This document shows, piece by piece, positions 1-7,322 of a DNA stretch of 64,000 bases. A program made the position numbers and the translations under genes. The notes under the pieces were generated by a model, which saw only the letters and a list, made by a program, of their open reading frames with translations, made no database searches and was not told the DNA's origin. Every line of letters begins with the position of its first letter. Positions within the stretch are counted from its first letter, which is position 1. This stretch comes from a virus, in the IMG/VR virus record IMGVR_UViG_3300046167_000733, positions 43,777 through 107,776 of that record; one strand, written 5' to 3'.

Positions 1-574
1 GGTGAGTTTCATCTAAGACAAAACCGTGGTGCAAGAAGAACACGCGATACTGAGAAAAGAAAGACTTATCGTGCCGAATGGGCATACACCAGAAACATGG
101 GTGGTAAAGATATGTTCGAATCTATTGAAGAAGCAGAGAAGTTTGCTAAAAGAATATACAAGTCTAAGACTTGGAATAAACTTTGGGAAGAAAACTTTAG
201 GAGTTGGCAAACTGAAAATGTAGGAACTAGAAAACCTATCATACTTGCGGCACAAAGAGAGTCAAAAAGACTTGGTGGACATACAGATGGTCATAGGGTT
301 ACTCTTTATAAGAGTGGTCTTTGCAAGTATACTCTACTTCATGAACTTGCGCATTGCCTCGGTCATATGCATCATGGTCGGTCATTCCGTAAAACAGTCC
401 TTGCTTTGGTAGGAACCTTTCCTAGGAGCAGACCATAAGAAAGAACTGAAGAGATGTTTCAAAGAACAAGGTCTCAAGTATGGAGACGCAAGGAAACCAA
501 AAACCTTTGAACAATGGCAGAAGTCTTATACACACATGATGTTGTTGAGACATAGACAAAGGCAAGCAAAATGA
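1..574 (+). CDS. SprT-like zinc metallopeptidase, 5' end outside window, frameshifted
   Basis: The reading frame is open from base 1, so the start lies upstream of the window. The protein has a HELAHCLG segment followed by HMHHG, the HExxH-type zinc-binding arrangement of SprT-like peptidases. In the family this is a metal-dependent protease fold; what it does in the phage is unknown. The first frame stops at 438 after LVGTF, but the +1 frame continues from 422 (LGADHKKELKRCFKEQG) to a TGA at 572-574. One extra C in the TTTCCTA stretch near 421 explains the break, so I treat it as one gene. Its stop overlaps the ATG of the next ORF. Zinc-motif recognition is good, precise family moderate. Confidence 0.6.
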
Positions 575-735
575 GTAGAGAACTATATATGGAAAGAATC
601 AAGAATGCCTATGAAGCATCGTATCGATGTGAAGGGGGTTCTTGGGGTCGCGGATATTGGAACAGTGTAGTTGAACAACTTCACAGGAACTATTGGCGAG
701 GAATAGAAAAATCTAAAAATGATTTACACAGGTAA
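571..735 (+). CDS. Small hypothetical protein, 54 aa
   Basis: I do not recognise this protein. The ATG at 571 overlaps the TGA of the upstream peptidase gene (ATGA arrangement), which suggests translational coupling, and the next gene starts 7 bases downstream. The product is short, charged and rich in aromatic residues (YRCEGGSWGRGYWN near residues 18-31), with no membrane segment or signal peptide. Tight packing between two conserved genes is the main reason for calling it real. Confidence 0.5.
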   Translation: MSRELYMERIKNAYEASYRCEGGSWGRGYWNSVVEQLHRNYWRGIEKSKNDLHR

Positions 736-741
736 GAAGGT

Positions 742-1284
742 ATGAATATATTTCACGTAGATACTGACCCAAAGATTTGTGCCGAACAGATGTGTGACAA
801 GCACGTAGTGAAGATGGTAATTGAGACTGCTCAGTTACTATCAACCACGCATCGTGTTGTAGATGGTAAAGAGTATAAGGGTAAGACAAAGTCTAATCGT
901 AATATCAAACGTTGGTTACACCCTGACTCAGAGATGGAAACAAAACTTTACAAAGCATGTCACGTCAATCATCCCTCTACTATTTGGACAAGAGAAACAT
1001 CATCAAACTATGAATGGTTGTATACACACTTCATTGCGTTGTGTGATGAATACACTCATAGGTATGGTAAGGTACATATGACTGACACTAAGTTACGCAA
1101 TACATTATCTCGAACACCTCGCAATCTTTTACAGGGTGGAGTGACTGAGTTCAAACAATGTATGCCTGACTACTGTAAACGCAAGAACCCTATTGAGGCA
1201 TATCGCGTTTACTATATTAATGAAAAGAAAGATTTCGCTAGATGGACGAAAAGAAATATTCCATCTTGGTATATTAGTGCTTGA
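742..1284 (+). CDS. Conserved phage protein, function unknown
   Basis: This 180-residue protein begins MNIFHVDTDPKICAEQMCDK and continues HVVKMVIETAQLLSTTHR. That N-terminal pattern (MNIF, D.DP, DKHVVKM, ETAQLL) is one I recognise from many T4-like phages of marine bacteria, where it is an unassigned small early protein. The C-terminal half is basic, with several Trp, Arg and Lys residues (ARWTKRNIPSW), so nucleic-acid binding is possible but unproven. A link to pyrimidine-dimer glycosylases has been suggested for look-alikes; I cannot support it from the sequence. It is followed directly by an early promoter. Confidence 0.7.
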   Translation: MNIFHVDTDPKICAEQMCDKHVVKMVIETAQLLSTTHRVVDGKEYKGKTKSNRNIKRWLHPDSEMETKLYKACHVNHPSTIWTRETSSNYEWLYTHFIALCDEYTHRYGKVHMTDTKLRNTLSRTPRNLLQGGVTEFKQCMPDYCKRKNPIEAYRVYYINEKKDFARWTKRNIPSWYISA

Positions 1285-1309
1285 CTTATTGTGTAAAGTA
1301 TGATATAGT
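1281..1309 (+). promoter_or_regulatory. Sigma70-type early promoter
   Basis: The -35 TTGACT (1281-1286) and -10 TATAGT (1304-1309) are separated by 17 bases, with TGA directly before the -10 as an extended -10 element. It reads into the small genes from 1345 and overlaps the last codons of the upstream gene. It matches six other plus-strand sites in this window. Confidence 0.75.
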
Positions 1310-1344
1310 ATAATATGTAACAACTAATAATAGAAAGGTTTAAT

Positions 1345-1530
1345 ATGAATTATAGTTGGGAAAAAAGAAGACGCCGTGAAAACAAGAAAGTGGTTGAGGA
1401 CATGTTCTCTGGGAACTATGACAAAGACTACAAGAAAGGCATTTCATGGGGAAATGATAATAAATATGCAGACTCACTCGTAGGTGATATCTGTCGTAAT
1501 ACAAGAGCATACGAAAATGACTGGAATTAA
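1345..1530 (+). CDS. Small early protein, 61 aa
   Basis: I do not recognise this protein. It is the first gene after the promoter at 1281-1309 and has a good ribosome-binding site (GAAAGG about 8 bases before the ATG). The N-terminus is strongly basic (KRRRRENKK), and the rest is polar with no membrane segment. Its position at the head of an early unit that also holds gp33 and gp32 suggests an early takeover or replication-accessory role, but that is inference only. Confidence 0.6.
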   Translation: MNYSWEKRRRRENKKVVEDMFSGNYDKDYKKGISWGNDNKYADSLVGDICRNTRAYENDWN

Positions 1531-1531
1531 T

Positions 1532-1792
1532 ATGACATACGAAGAAATAGTAAACACACTCCGAGAGGGTGTAGTAAAGTTATCCTTTACGAAAGTGAAG
1601 GATGGTGGCGTTCGTGATATGACCGCAACCTTGAAATCGGATTTGATACCCGAAGACAAGATGCCTAAAACAGACGCGAACGAGAAACTTCAGAAGAACC
1701 AAACTGCGGTACGAGTATTTGATACTGACCTCAATGACTGGAGAAGTTTCCGCGTTGATAGTTTACTAACCTTCAATCGCGCCACCGCATAA
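1532..1792 (+). CDS. Small SH3-like phage protein, probable DUF2693/WYL_2 family
   Basis: The product of 86 residues starts MTYEEIVNTLREGVVKLSFTK and ends with RVFDTDLNDWRSFRVDSLLTF. I know this layout from small proteins of T4-like phages assigned to the WYL_2 (DUF2693) family: an N-terminal helix with LREGVV followed by a beta-rich part with WRSFR. Their function is unknown; a small-barrel ligand-binding or nucleic-acid-binding fold is usually proposed. I chose the ATG at 1532, two bases after the previous stop. An in-frame ATG at 1517 is also possible and would add five residues. Confidence 0.6.
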   Translation: MTYEEIVNTLREGVVKLSFTKVKDGGVRDMTATLKSDLIPEDKMPKTDANEKLQKNQTAVRVFDTDLNDWRSFRVDSLLTFNRATA

Positions 1793-1793
1793 T

Positions 1794-2262
1794 ATGGCAA
1801 AGAAGAAACGTAAACTCAGCTGAGGAACAACGTCTTGCCGCGAGTGAACGTCTTGCGAAAGCACGACTTGCTCGTGGGCATGATGGCAGTGCATCGGTTC
1901 ATGAGGATATACGAGACTTACCTGAAGACCATGCCTTGCATTGGAAGAAAGTAAAACAGTGGATAAAGAACTGTGAACTTGATATCAAAACAAAGGACAT
2001 GCGTCTGAAGAGAGACTCAAAGAATTGGAAAGAACGTAACGAGTATACGAAACTCCAAGTCTATATTGCTAACATGAAGTCATATCTCAAAACAGGAATG
2101 TGGTTAGATATGTTTTATGGTGATGAGATGCAACATAAAACAAGATGGACTGTTCTCAAAAAAGGTTACCATGATAATGGTGAAGTGAAACGTGTCACGG
2201 GTCTTTGGTATGATGATATCGGAGTATGGGACAAAACAAAGAAAGAAGAATATGAAAGTTGA
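1794..2262 (+). CDS. Conserved phage hypothetical protein, frameshifted near its start
   Basis: The ATG at 1794 gives MAKKKRKLS and then a stop. The +1 frame is open immediately and runs SAEEQRLAASERLAKARLARG through to 2262. Removing one A from the AAA at 1812-1814 gives a single protein of about 155 residues. Similar proteins, with a basic start, an A-R-L-rich helix, a middle LPEDH segment and WLDMFYGD, occur in marine T4-like phages; function unknown. The 3' end overlaps the start of gp33. The indel is probably a sequence error. Confidence 0.55.
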
Positions 2263-2530
2263 TTTTATACAGGGTGGAGCAGATAGTCCTACCGACGAAA
2301 AAGAAGAAAGTAATTTCTTAAACAAAAAAATGTTCAGTAAGTTGATAGAAGATACCGTAAGGAAAATGTCTATGTCTTATATGGATGCCGTAGTATATCT
2401 CTGCGAGGAGATGACAATCGAGATTGAAGATGTTAAGAAATATCTATCAGTATCTATCAAAGAGAGGATTGAGGCAGAAGCAATGAACCTAAACTTTCTT
2501 GAGAAGTCTCACCCATTACCCACAACATAG
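2252..2530 (+). CDS. 33: Late promoter transcription co-activator gp33
   Basis: This 92-residue protein resembles T4 gp33, which bridges the host RNA polymerase flap and the sliding clamp to activate late transcription together with sigma factor gp55. The recognisable part is MSMSYMDAVVYLCEE, then KKYLSVSIKERIEAEAMNLN, matching T4's GMSYLEATTAFLEE and SGIIEKIQSEAIDEN. T4 gp33 is 112 residues. I chose the ATG at 2252, after GAAAGAAGAA, rather than the longer frame from 2192. It lies just upstream of gp32, as in T4's 33-59-32 region, though gp59 is absent here. gp55 and ten late boxes elsewhere in the window complete the late-transcription system. Confidence 0.8.
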   Translation: MKVDFIQGGADSPTDEKEESNFLNKKMFSKLIEDTVRKMSMSYMDAVVYLCEEMTIEIEDVKKYLSVSIKERIEAEAMNLNFLEKSHPLPTT

Positions 2531-2543
2531 GAGATAAAAATGT

Positions 2544-2551
2544 TATAAATA
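2544..2551 (+). promoter_or_regulatory. T4-type late promoter box upstream of gp32
   Basis: TATAAATA lies 75 bases before the gp32 ATG. Its end is three bases from the TTGACT of an early promoter, so gp32 appears to have overlapping early and late promoters. Confidence 0.65.
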
Positions 2552-2554
2552 CAC

Positions 2555-2583
2555 TTGACTTTACAGTCACAATATGATATAAT
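2555..2583 (+). promoter_or_regulatory. Sigma70-type early promoter for gp32
   Basis: TTGACT (2555-2560), a 17-base spacer ending in TGA, and a consensus TATAAT (2578-2583). It is one of the two best -10 matches among the early promoters here, fitting the high demand for the single-stranded DNA-binding protein. Confidence 0.85.
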
Positions 2584-2626
2584 ACAAACAATACAAAAAA
2601 CACAAAACATACAAGGAAAAATATAT

Positions 2627-3553
2627 ATGTCTTTTGCTAATCTAAAATCTAATCGTACTGATGTTTCTAAACTCGCTAATGCCGCCGCAGAAATGTCAAC
2701 CACAAAAAAATCCACAAATAAATATGAAGACTTACGGTTCTGGAAACCGACTGTCGATGAGTCTGGCAATGGTTATGCTGTTGTAAGATTTCTTCCTGCA
2801 GGGGAAGGTCAAGAATTACCTTGGGTAAGATACTTTGACCATTTCTTTAAAGGTGCTACAGGTCAATGGTATGTAGAGAAATCTCTTACCACACTGGGTG
2901 GACAAGCAGACCCTGTGAGTGAATACAACTCACGTCTTTGGAACTCTGGTATCGAAGAGGACAAAGAAACTGCTCGTAAACAAAAGAGACGACTACATTA
3001 TGTAACCAACATTATGGTACTAAGTGACCCATCTAATCCTTCTAACAATGGTAAAGTATTCCTTTACGACTTTGGTAAGAAAATCTTTGATAAGATTATG
3101 GATAAGATGCAACCTGAGTATCCTGATGAAACTCCTGTCAACCCATTTGACTTTTGGAGTGGTGCTGATTTCCAACTCAAGATACGTAACGTTGCGGGAT
3201 ATCGTAACTACGACAAGTCTGAGTTCAAGTCTCCGACACCTCTATTAGAAGGTGAAGAAACTAAACTAGAAGCAACCTATAATACTATGCATGACATGAG
3301 TGAGTTTACTGACCCATCATCATACAAGTCTTATGATGACTTGAAGGCACGACTTGAAGTTGTGTTAGGTCAAGCAACTGGTTCTGGTTCTACTATGAAG
3401 AATGAATCATTACAGAGAACTGCCGAGACTGTTGGGTCTAAGTCAGTTGAACCTCAAGTGATACCGTCTGCACCTCAACCGAAGGTCGCGATGGCATCTG
3501 AGGGAGATGATGATACATTATCCTACTTCGCGAAACTCGCGGCAGAGGATTAG
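2627..3553 (+). CDS. 32: Single-stranded DNA-binding protein gp32
   Basis: This 308-residue protein is the homologue of T4 gp32 (301 residues), which coats single-stranded DNA in replication, recombination and repair. The basic N-terminus (SFANLKSNR) corresponds to the cooperativity domain. The core has VRFLP, the conserved VNPFDFWSGADFQLKIR and GYRNYDKSEF, and the C-terminus is acidic (EGDDDTLSYFAKLAAED), as expected for the partner-binding tail. The Cys/His zinc ligands of T4 gp32 are not seen; the matching region reads VEKSLTTLGGQADPVSEYN. I chose the ATG at 2627. An open frame from 2555 would start inside the promoter. It has stacked early and late promoters and is followed by a strong terminator. 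Confidence 0.93.
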   Translation: MSFANLKSNRTDVSKLANAAAEMSTTKKSTNKYEDLRFWKPTVDESGNGYAVVRFLPAGEGQELPWVRYFDHFFKGATGQWYVEKSLTTLGGQADPVSEYNSRLWNSGIEEDKETARKQKRRLHYVTNIMVLSDPSNPSNNGKVFLYDFGKKIFDKIMDKMQPEYPDETPVNPFDFWSGADFQLKIRNVAGYRNYDKSEFKSPTPLLEGEETKLEATYNTMHDMSEFTDPSSYKSYDDLKARLEVVLGQATGSGSTMKNESLQRTAETVGSKSVEPQVIPSAPQPKVAMASEGDDDTLSYFAKLAAED

Positions 3554-3560
3554 GACTAAG

Positions 3561-3587
3561 GGGAGACTTTCGGGTCTCCCTTTTTTT
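3561..3587 (+). terminator. Rho-independent terminator after gp32
   Basis: A perfect 7-bp stem GGGAGAC/GTCTCCC with a TTTCGG loop is followed by seven T. It sits between gp32 and the convergent minus-strand block. The same stem sequence is used after gp23. Confidence 0.9.
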
Positions 3588-3588
3588 A

Positions 3589-5079
3589 TCACATTCCTTG
3601 AATAAGACTACTACCATATCCTCTAGCAAGTCCAAATCTATCTTCTCTATTAAGTGCATCAGAAATCATACCCACGAGACTAAATCCACCACTGCTATTA
3701 TGGATTTGACTATTGTCGGTTGTTGGAGCATTGACTATAATTGGTAGGTTCGTTCCTAACAACTGACTATTTGGTCCTCTTTCTAATAAATCTTCCAAGT
3801 TTTTAAGGCGTATTGCCTGTTTCTCCAAGTGTCTTATTCTGTCAATTTCTATCTGCTCAAGTCTATCATAAATTTCTGGGTTAGGTAATAATTTTAATCT
3901 ACTAAACTCATCAAGTTCTGTTTGAGTTCTACCCGTCATATTAAATTTTGCTAATTGTCTTTCAATCCTCAAATCCCCTATACCTTCCCTACCACTTCTT
4001 CTTCCCTTTAGAAAATTTCTTGACATTTCTCCAATTCCACCTGGAAGAATAGTGCCTAATGTCGCAACAGTATCTCCTAAAACATTTGTAACTGGCGCAA
4101 CTATTCCTTCATCAAATCCAAATAAAGTCCCTCTGACAATACCCATTTTTTTTATTGCTTTATCTTGTACTTCAAATCTTGCTTTTTGTTCTACAAACTT
4201 TGTATTAAAAGATGCTCTCTGTCTTTCTCTGAATGTTCCATTTTGAATTACGGCATCCATAATTTCTTTTTGTTTGTCTTGAAGTTTTTGACTTTTAAAC
4301 AGTCTTCCTATAATACCATATGCCTCAGACTGAAAATTAATTGCCTCATCATTCATTCTTGCCATTAATGCACCAAAACCAAATTGTTCTCTAAATTTTA
4401 AAACATTCATTCTGGACTTCTGGTAAAAATTCATCTCCTCATCAGCAATCTCATTAAACTGTTCACCTCTCTTCTTTGTAGAGGTTATTTTATCTAACGC
4501 CAAACCAATACCACGCGCGGCAAAGTTCAACACAGGGGTACCTTTAAACTTATCTTTTAATCCCTGTTCACTTGCACCCATCCTGCGTGGTTCAATTAAA
4601 TTTCTTTTTTCTTGAACCTCCTCATCACCTACGACTACATCTTTTATATTATCAAGAAGTTTTCTTATTGGTCCAATTGATTTTGAAAGTGCTAATAAAG
4701 CAAGACCTATTCCTACAATTCCTAATAAGAATAATCCAAAAAACTTCAGTGTTTTCATAGAGAAGAGTTTGAACTTTTCATCACTTTTTTTCTTATCTTT
4801 TTTCTGATTCTTGAAGAAACCAAATAATTTAGAGAACTTTCCATCAGTCTTTTTATCATTATTCTTTTTTCTCTTTTCACCTTCTGCAGTATCACCTTCT
4901 TTAGAGTTTTTGTCTCTTTTTAAACCTTTAAACTGTTTATCAAATATTTTTATTTGTGTTACTAATAACTCATTTGTTGTGTCAACCTTTTCCGCAGTTT
5001 GCGCGGCAAAAAACGCAGTTTCTCCGAGTGCCGCTTGTTGTTCATCTCGCATCTTTTCTGTTACATCTTTTAATGCCAT
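3589..5079 (-). CDS. Probable tape measure / tail-length protein (gp29 equivalent)
   Basis: This 496-residue protein is encoded directly downstream of the gp26/gp51-like pair, the place of the tape measure in tailed phages and close to T4's 26-51-27-29 order. It has a very lysine-rich region (about residues 50-100), one strongly hydrophobic stretch (FFGLFLLGIVGIGLALLAL, near residues 114-132) and then long helical segments. Tape measures are often helical with hydrophobic stretches that enter the host membrane. T4 gp29 is 590 residues. I see no diagnostic motif, so the call rests on position, size and composition. Another tail-associated membrane protein is the alternative. It converges on gp32, with only the terminator between. 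Confidence 0.5.
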   Translation of the reverse strand: MALKDVTEKMRDEQQAALGETAFFAAQTAEKVDTTNELLVTQIKIFDKQFKGLKRDKNSKEGDTAEGEKRKKNNDKKTDGKFSKLFGFFKNQKKDKKKSDEKFKLFSMKTLKFFGLFLLGIVGIGLALLALSKSIGPIRKLLDNIKDVVVGDEEVQEKRNLIEPRRMGASEQGLKDKFKGTPVLNFAARGIGLALDKITSTKKRGEQFNEIADEEMNFYQKSRMNVLKFREQFGFGALMARMNDEAINFQSEAYGIIGRLFKSQKLQDKQKEIMDAVIQNGTFRERQRASFNTKFVEQKARFEVQDKAIKKMGIVRGTLFGFDEGIVAPVTNVLGDTVATLGTILPGGIGEMSRNFLKGRRSGREGIGDLRIERQLAKFNMTGRTQTELDEFSRLKLLPNPEIYDRLEQIEIDRIRHLEKQAIRLKNLEDLLERGPNSQLLGTNLPIIVNAPTTDNSQIHNSSGGFSLVGMISDALNREDRFGLARGYGSSLIQGM

Positions 5080-5103
5080 ATCTTTACCTTATTACTCTAA
5101 GAA

Positions 5104-5283
5104 TTATTTATTCTTTTCTGCCTCTTCTTCAAGATGTGTTTCCAACAATGTCAAATAAACTTCTCTTTCCCAAGGCATCATATGATTGATATCAGTAAGA
5201 GAATAATTGAAATGTTGCATCAACGCGAAATTAGTTTGATAGTGATTAATTAAACTATCATGTGAGAGGCATACTAAAAAAAA
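5104..5283 (-). CDS. 51: gp51-like tail/hub assembly extension, reached by -1 frameshift from gp26
   Basis: Just past the gp26 stop, the -1 frame is open for about 57 codons and reads SHDSLINHYQTNF, then HFNYSLTDINHMMPWEREVY, and ends EEEAEKNK. The PWEREVYL motif is typical of the second frame of tail-assembly chaperone pairs and of small gp51-like hub assembly proteins in marine T4-like phages. There is no start codon in this frame near its beginning; the only Met candidates are internal (the first would give 38 residues). The TTTTTTT run before the gp26 stop would allow ribosomes to make a fusion of about 292 residues. The tape measure candidate follows. Identity of the frame is good, the expression mode is inferred. 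Confidence 0.6.
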   Translation of the reverse strand, partial: FFLVCLSHDSLINHYQTNFALMQHFNYSLTDINHMMPWEREVYLTLLETHLEEEAEKNK

Positions 5284-5981
5284 TCTGAGAGACCCTCCAA
5301 TGTTAATTTGTTTTCTCTATTACAAGCAGAACAAGTCCACTCAATCTTTTTCTGTAGTGAAGGAGTACTATCAATAAACTCTGTAACTTTCTCAAATTGT
5401 TGAGTTGTCATAGAGTCAATAAACCCTGTTATTTCTTCTGAACTCCACTCCGTTATTCTTTCGTCTGGTGTGTTTATAGAAACTATACAATCCTTTACCA
5501 TAATCATACCAAACTCTGAACCTGACATACCTTCTTTATAATTATTAATAAATGCTAGATAAGTTGGATATCTTAATTCTATACTTATTTCTTCGTTTAA
5601 TTCGATAGTAGGACTCTTTGGATTGTCTTGAACAATTTCCACACTCGTCAAGTCAACAACAACTTCTGTACTTGCTTCACAACCTTCCTGTTGACATTTT
5701 GCGTTAAAGTTTGAGGTTTCTCCTACAGACCTTGCGCGTATTTGAGTAAACAAATATTCAACATCATATGTTGTTAACATTTTTGGGTTTAGTGTATCAT
5801 ATACACATGCAACAATAGTATCTATCATTGCCCTCATAGAAAGTTTTTCATCTTTAGACTCAAATGCCTGTAAAAGTATTTTCTCTTCTTTTACGAAATA
5901 GGGTCTGAAAGTTATTTTCTTTTTTGAAGAGGGTATCTCAAGTTCATATCTGATTGATTCATTTAATTTAGGTAGTGCCAT
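5274..5981 (-). CDS. 26: Baseplate hub protein gp26 / tail assembly chaperone
   Basis: This 235-residue protein matches the T4 baseplate gp26 family (T4 gp26 is 208 residues): it starts MALPKLNESIRYELEIPSSKK, with FRPYFVKEEKILLQAFESKD and a YDVEYLFTQIRARSVGE block. Two cysteine pairs (CQQEGC near residue 95 and CSACN near residue 218) look like a zinc-ribbon arrangement, which I see but cannot confirm. It ends GLSDFF on a run of T that is a candidate frameshift site into the gp51-like frame. The order gp26, gp51-like, tape measure resembles the G/GT chaperone arrangement of other tailed phages. The start ATG is preceded by GGAG. Confidence 0.8.
   Translation of the reverse strand: MALPKLNESIRYELEIPSSKKKITFRPYFVKEEKILLQAFESKDEKLSMRAMIDTIVACVYDTLNPKMLTTYDVEYLFTQIRARSVGETSNFNAKCQQEGCEASTEVVVDLTSVEIVQDNPKSPTIELNEEISIELRYPTYLAFINNYKEGMSGSEFGMIMVKDCIVSINTPDERITEWSSEEITGFIDSMTTQQFEKVTEFIDSTPSLQKKIEWTCSACNRENKLTLEGLSDFF
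5276..5283 (-). other. Candidate -1 ribosomal slippery site (T TTT TTT before TAG)
   Basis: On the minus strand gp26 ends GAT TTT TTT TAG. The seven T (5277-5283) form a perfect X-XXY-YYZ heptamer in the gp26 frame, directly before the stop. A -1 slip reads TTA GTA TGC and enters the gp51-like frame without interruption. Confidence 0.6.
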
Positions 5982-6013
5982 AATATTTATTTTTTCTCCA
6001 TAGTAATATTATA

Positions 6014-6718
6014 TTAAAAGATTTTTCTTAGTATTCCACCAAGTAGTGCTTCGCCTAGTTGACTTCCTCGTGTTTTAAAGTTTTTGCTTTCCCAATTTTT
6101 GTAAGATAGTTGAACAGTAACTTCCATCAATCCTCCCTCACCTGTTGCGAGAGGTAATACATTCATTGATGTAGGAAAAGCATTTATAAGTTTACATTCA
6201 TATACAACATCTTCTGGTAATATAGCATTGAGGTCAAACTCACCTTGTGCGAAATCTAGAGGTCCAAGTCTCGGTAATCTTCCCCTAATACTTGATGGTA
6301 TCTTACCTGTATCAAATAATTTTTTCTTTGCAATAGGAAATGCCACACCTTTTTTGAGTTGTTGTATTGTTACAGTTTTGGTATAGTCGCTATGATAACC
6401 TATAGTTTGTGCTTCTTGATTAAACGCAAGATTTTGCCATTCTTCAAAATACGACCTTGTTTTGTAATCATTCAAAATATAAAAAGACATCGCAACATCT
6501 GCAACTATATATCCATACGCAACCTTTTCCACTTCAGTTCCTGAACGAGAATCAATCGTTGTTATTTGTCTTCCTGGAAGGTCACATCTAGTACAAAGTA
6601 TTGTCATTTCTCTTGCATTATCATTAATAGGAGGCAACTGAACCCTGAACATATTGCCCATTGCCATACCACCACCAGATGATACCTCTGAAAGGAAATC
6701 GTCTATACTTACTGCCAT
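6014..6718 (-). CDS. 54: Tail-tube-fold protein, probable baseplate tube initiator gp54
   Basis: The 234-residue product has the signature of a tail-tube-type protein: NMFRVQLPP near the start, then CDLPGRQITTIDSRSG, a YGYIVADVAMSFYILNDY strand, YFEEWQNLAFN, and a closing INAFPTSMNVLPLATG plus MEVTVQLSYKNW. The same arrangement is found in gp19 and in T4 gp54, which starts tube polymerisation on the baseplate. T4 gp54 is longer (320 residues). Its place between gp2 and gp26, in a hub-gene block, favours gp54, but a second tube-like paralogue cannot be excluded. It is spaced three bases from gp2 and belongs to the minus-strand late block. Confidence 0.55.
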   Translation of the reverse strand: MAVSIDDFLSEVSSGGGMAMGNMFRVQLPPINDNAREMTILCTRCDLPGRQITTIDSRSGTEVEKVAYGYIVADVAMSFYILNDYKTRSYFEEWQNLAFNQEAQTIGYHSDYTKTVTIQQLKKGVAFPIAKKKLFDTGKIPSSIRGRLPRLGPLDFAQGEFDLNAILPEDVVYECKLINAFPTSMNVLPLATGEGGLMEVTVQLSYKNWESKNFKTRGSQLGEALLGGILRKIF

Positions 6719-6721
6719 ATC

Positions 6722-7309
6722 TTAACCTATCATTTTTCTTGAATCTTTATACGCAGTAAGAGGATTAGGTATCTTAGCAAACTGAGCAATCGGAAGGAAT
6801 GTTGCAATCTCCCATTCAGGGGCGGGTACTCTCGCGAACTGACTTTTTACATGGGCAGAAAGGTAATGTTTAAAACACGGTTTGAAATATCTCATACTAC
6901 TCATACCTTTGAGTCTTTCATATGTAATATCAAACTTTGCGTTAGGTGATTTCTTACTTGTAGCAACTTCCATTAATGAGTCTAACATCTTTGCCCTTAG
7001 TACAGGGGGAAGGTAGTGAAGATTCAATCCATAGAAACCTTTCTCAGCAGGACCAACTACAACAACCAAAGGAAACTTATCGTAATAAGGTAGTGTATCT
7101 TTTGTCTTTGGGTCATAGAAGAACATCTGCATAGAACCAACGATTTCTTGTCCACCTCTTTCGATAGGGTCTTCTTGCATTAGGTCTTTACGATTGATTC
7201 CACGTAATGCCTTTGCACGTTGACGAAACCACTTACGTGATTCATCGGTACGAGGGTTCACACCCGCGCGGAATGCTTCTCTTGATAGTGTATCGAATAT
7301 CTTACTCAT
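6722..7309 (-). CDS. 2: Probable DNA end protector protein gp2
   Basis: This 195-residue protein lies directly downstream of gp4, as gp2 neighbours gp4 in T4-like genomes. In T4, gp2 caps packaged DNA ends and protects them from host RecBCD. Visible features are DESRKWFRQRAKAL near the N-terminus, then QMFFYDPKTKDTLPYYDKFP and FYGLNLHYLPPVLRAKMLDSLM, a pattern I associate with gp2 of marine T4-like phages. T4 gp2 is longer (274 residues). The assignment rests on this resemblance and on synteny. A TATAAATA box lies so close upstream that the ATG would be the first transcribed base. Confidence 0.5.
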   Translation of the reverse strand: MSKIFDTLSREAFRAGVNPRTDESRKWFRQRAKALRGINRKDLMQEDPIERGGQEIVGSMQMFFYDPKTKDTLPYYDKFPLVVVVGPAEKGFYGLNLHYLPPVLRAKMLDSLMEVATSKKSPNAKFDITYERLKGMSSMRYFKPCFKHYLSAHVKSQFARVPAPEWEIATFLPIAQFAKIPNPLTAYKDSRKMIG

Positions 7310-7314
7310 ACGTC

Positions 7315-7322
7315 TATTTATA
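7315..7322 (-). promoter_or_regulatory. T4-type late promoter box before gp2
   Basis: The minus strand reads TATAAATAGACGTATG. The box ends five bases before the gp2 ATG, which puts the expected +1 on the A of the start codon. It lies against the 3' end of gp4. Confidence 0.55.

Noticed and set aside
742-1284. Assigning pyrimidine-dimer glycosylase activity.
   Set aside because: It does not resemble T4 endonuclease V by sequence, and no catalytic motif could be pointed to.
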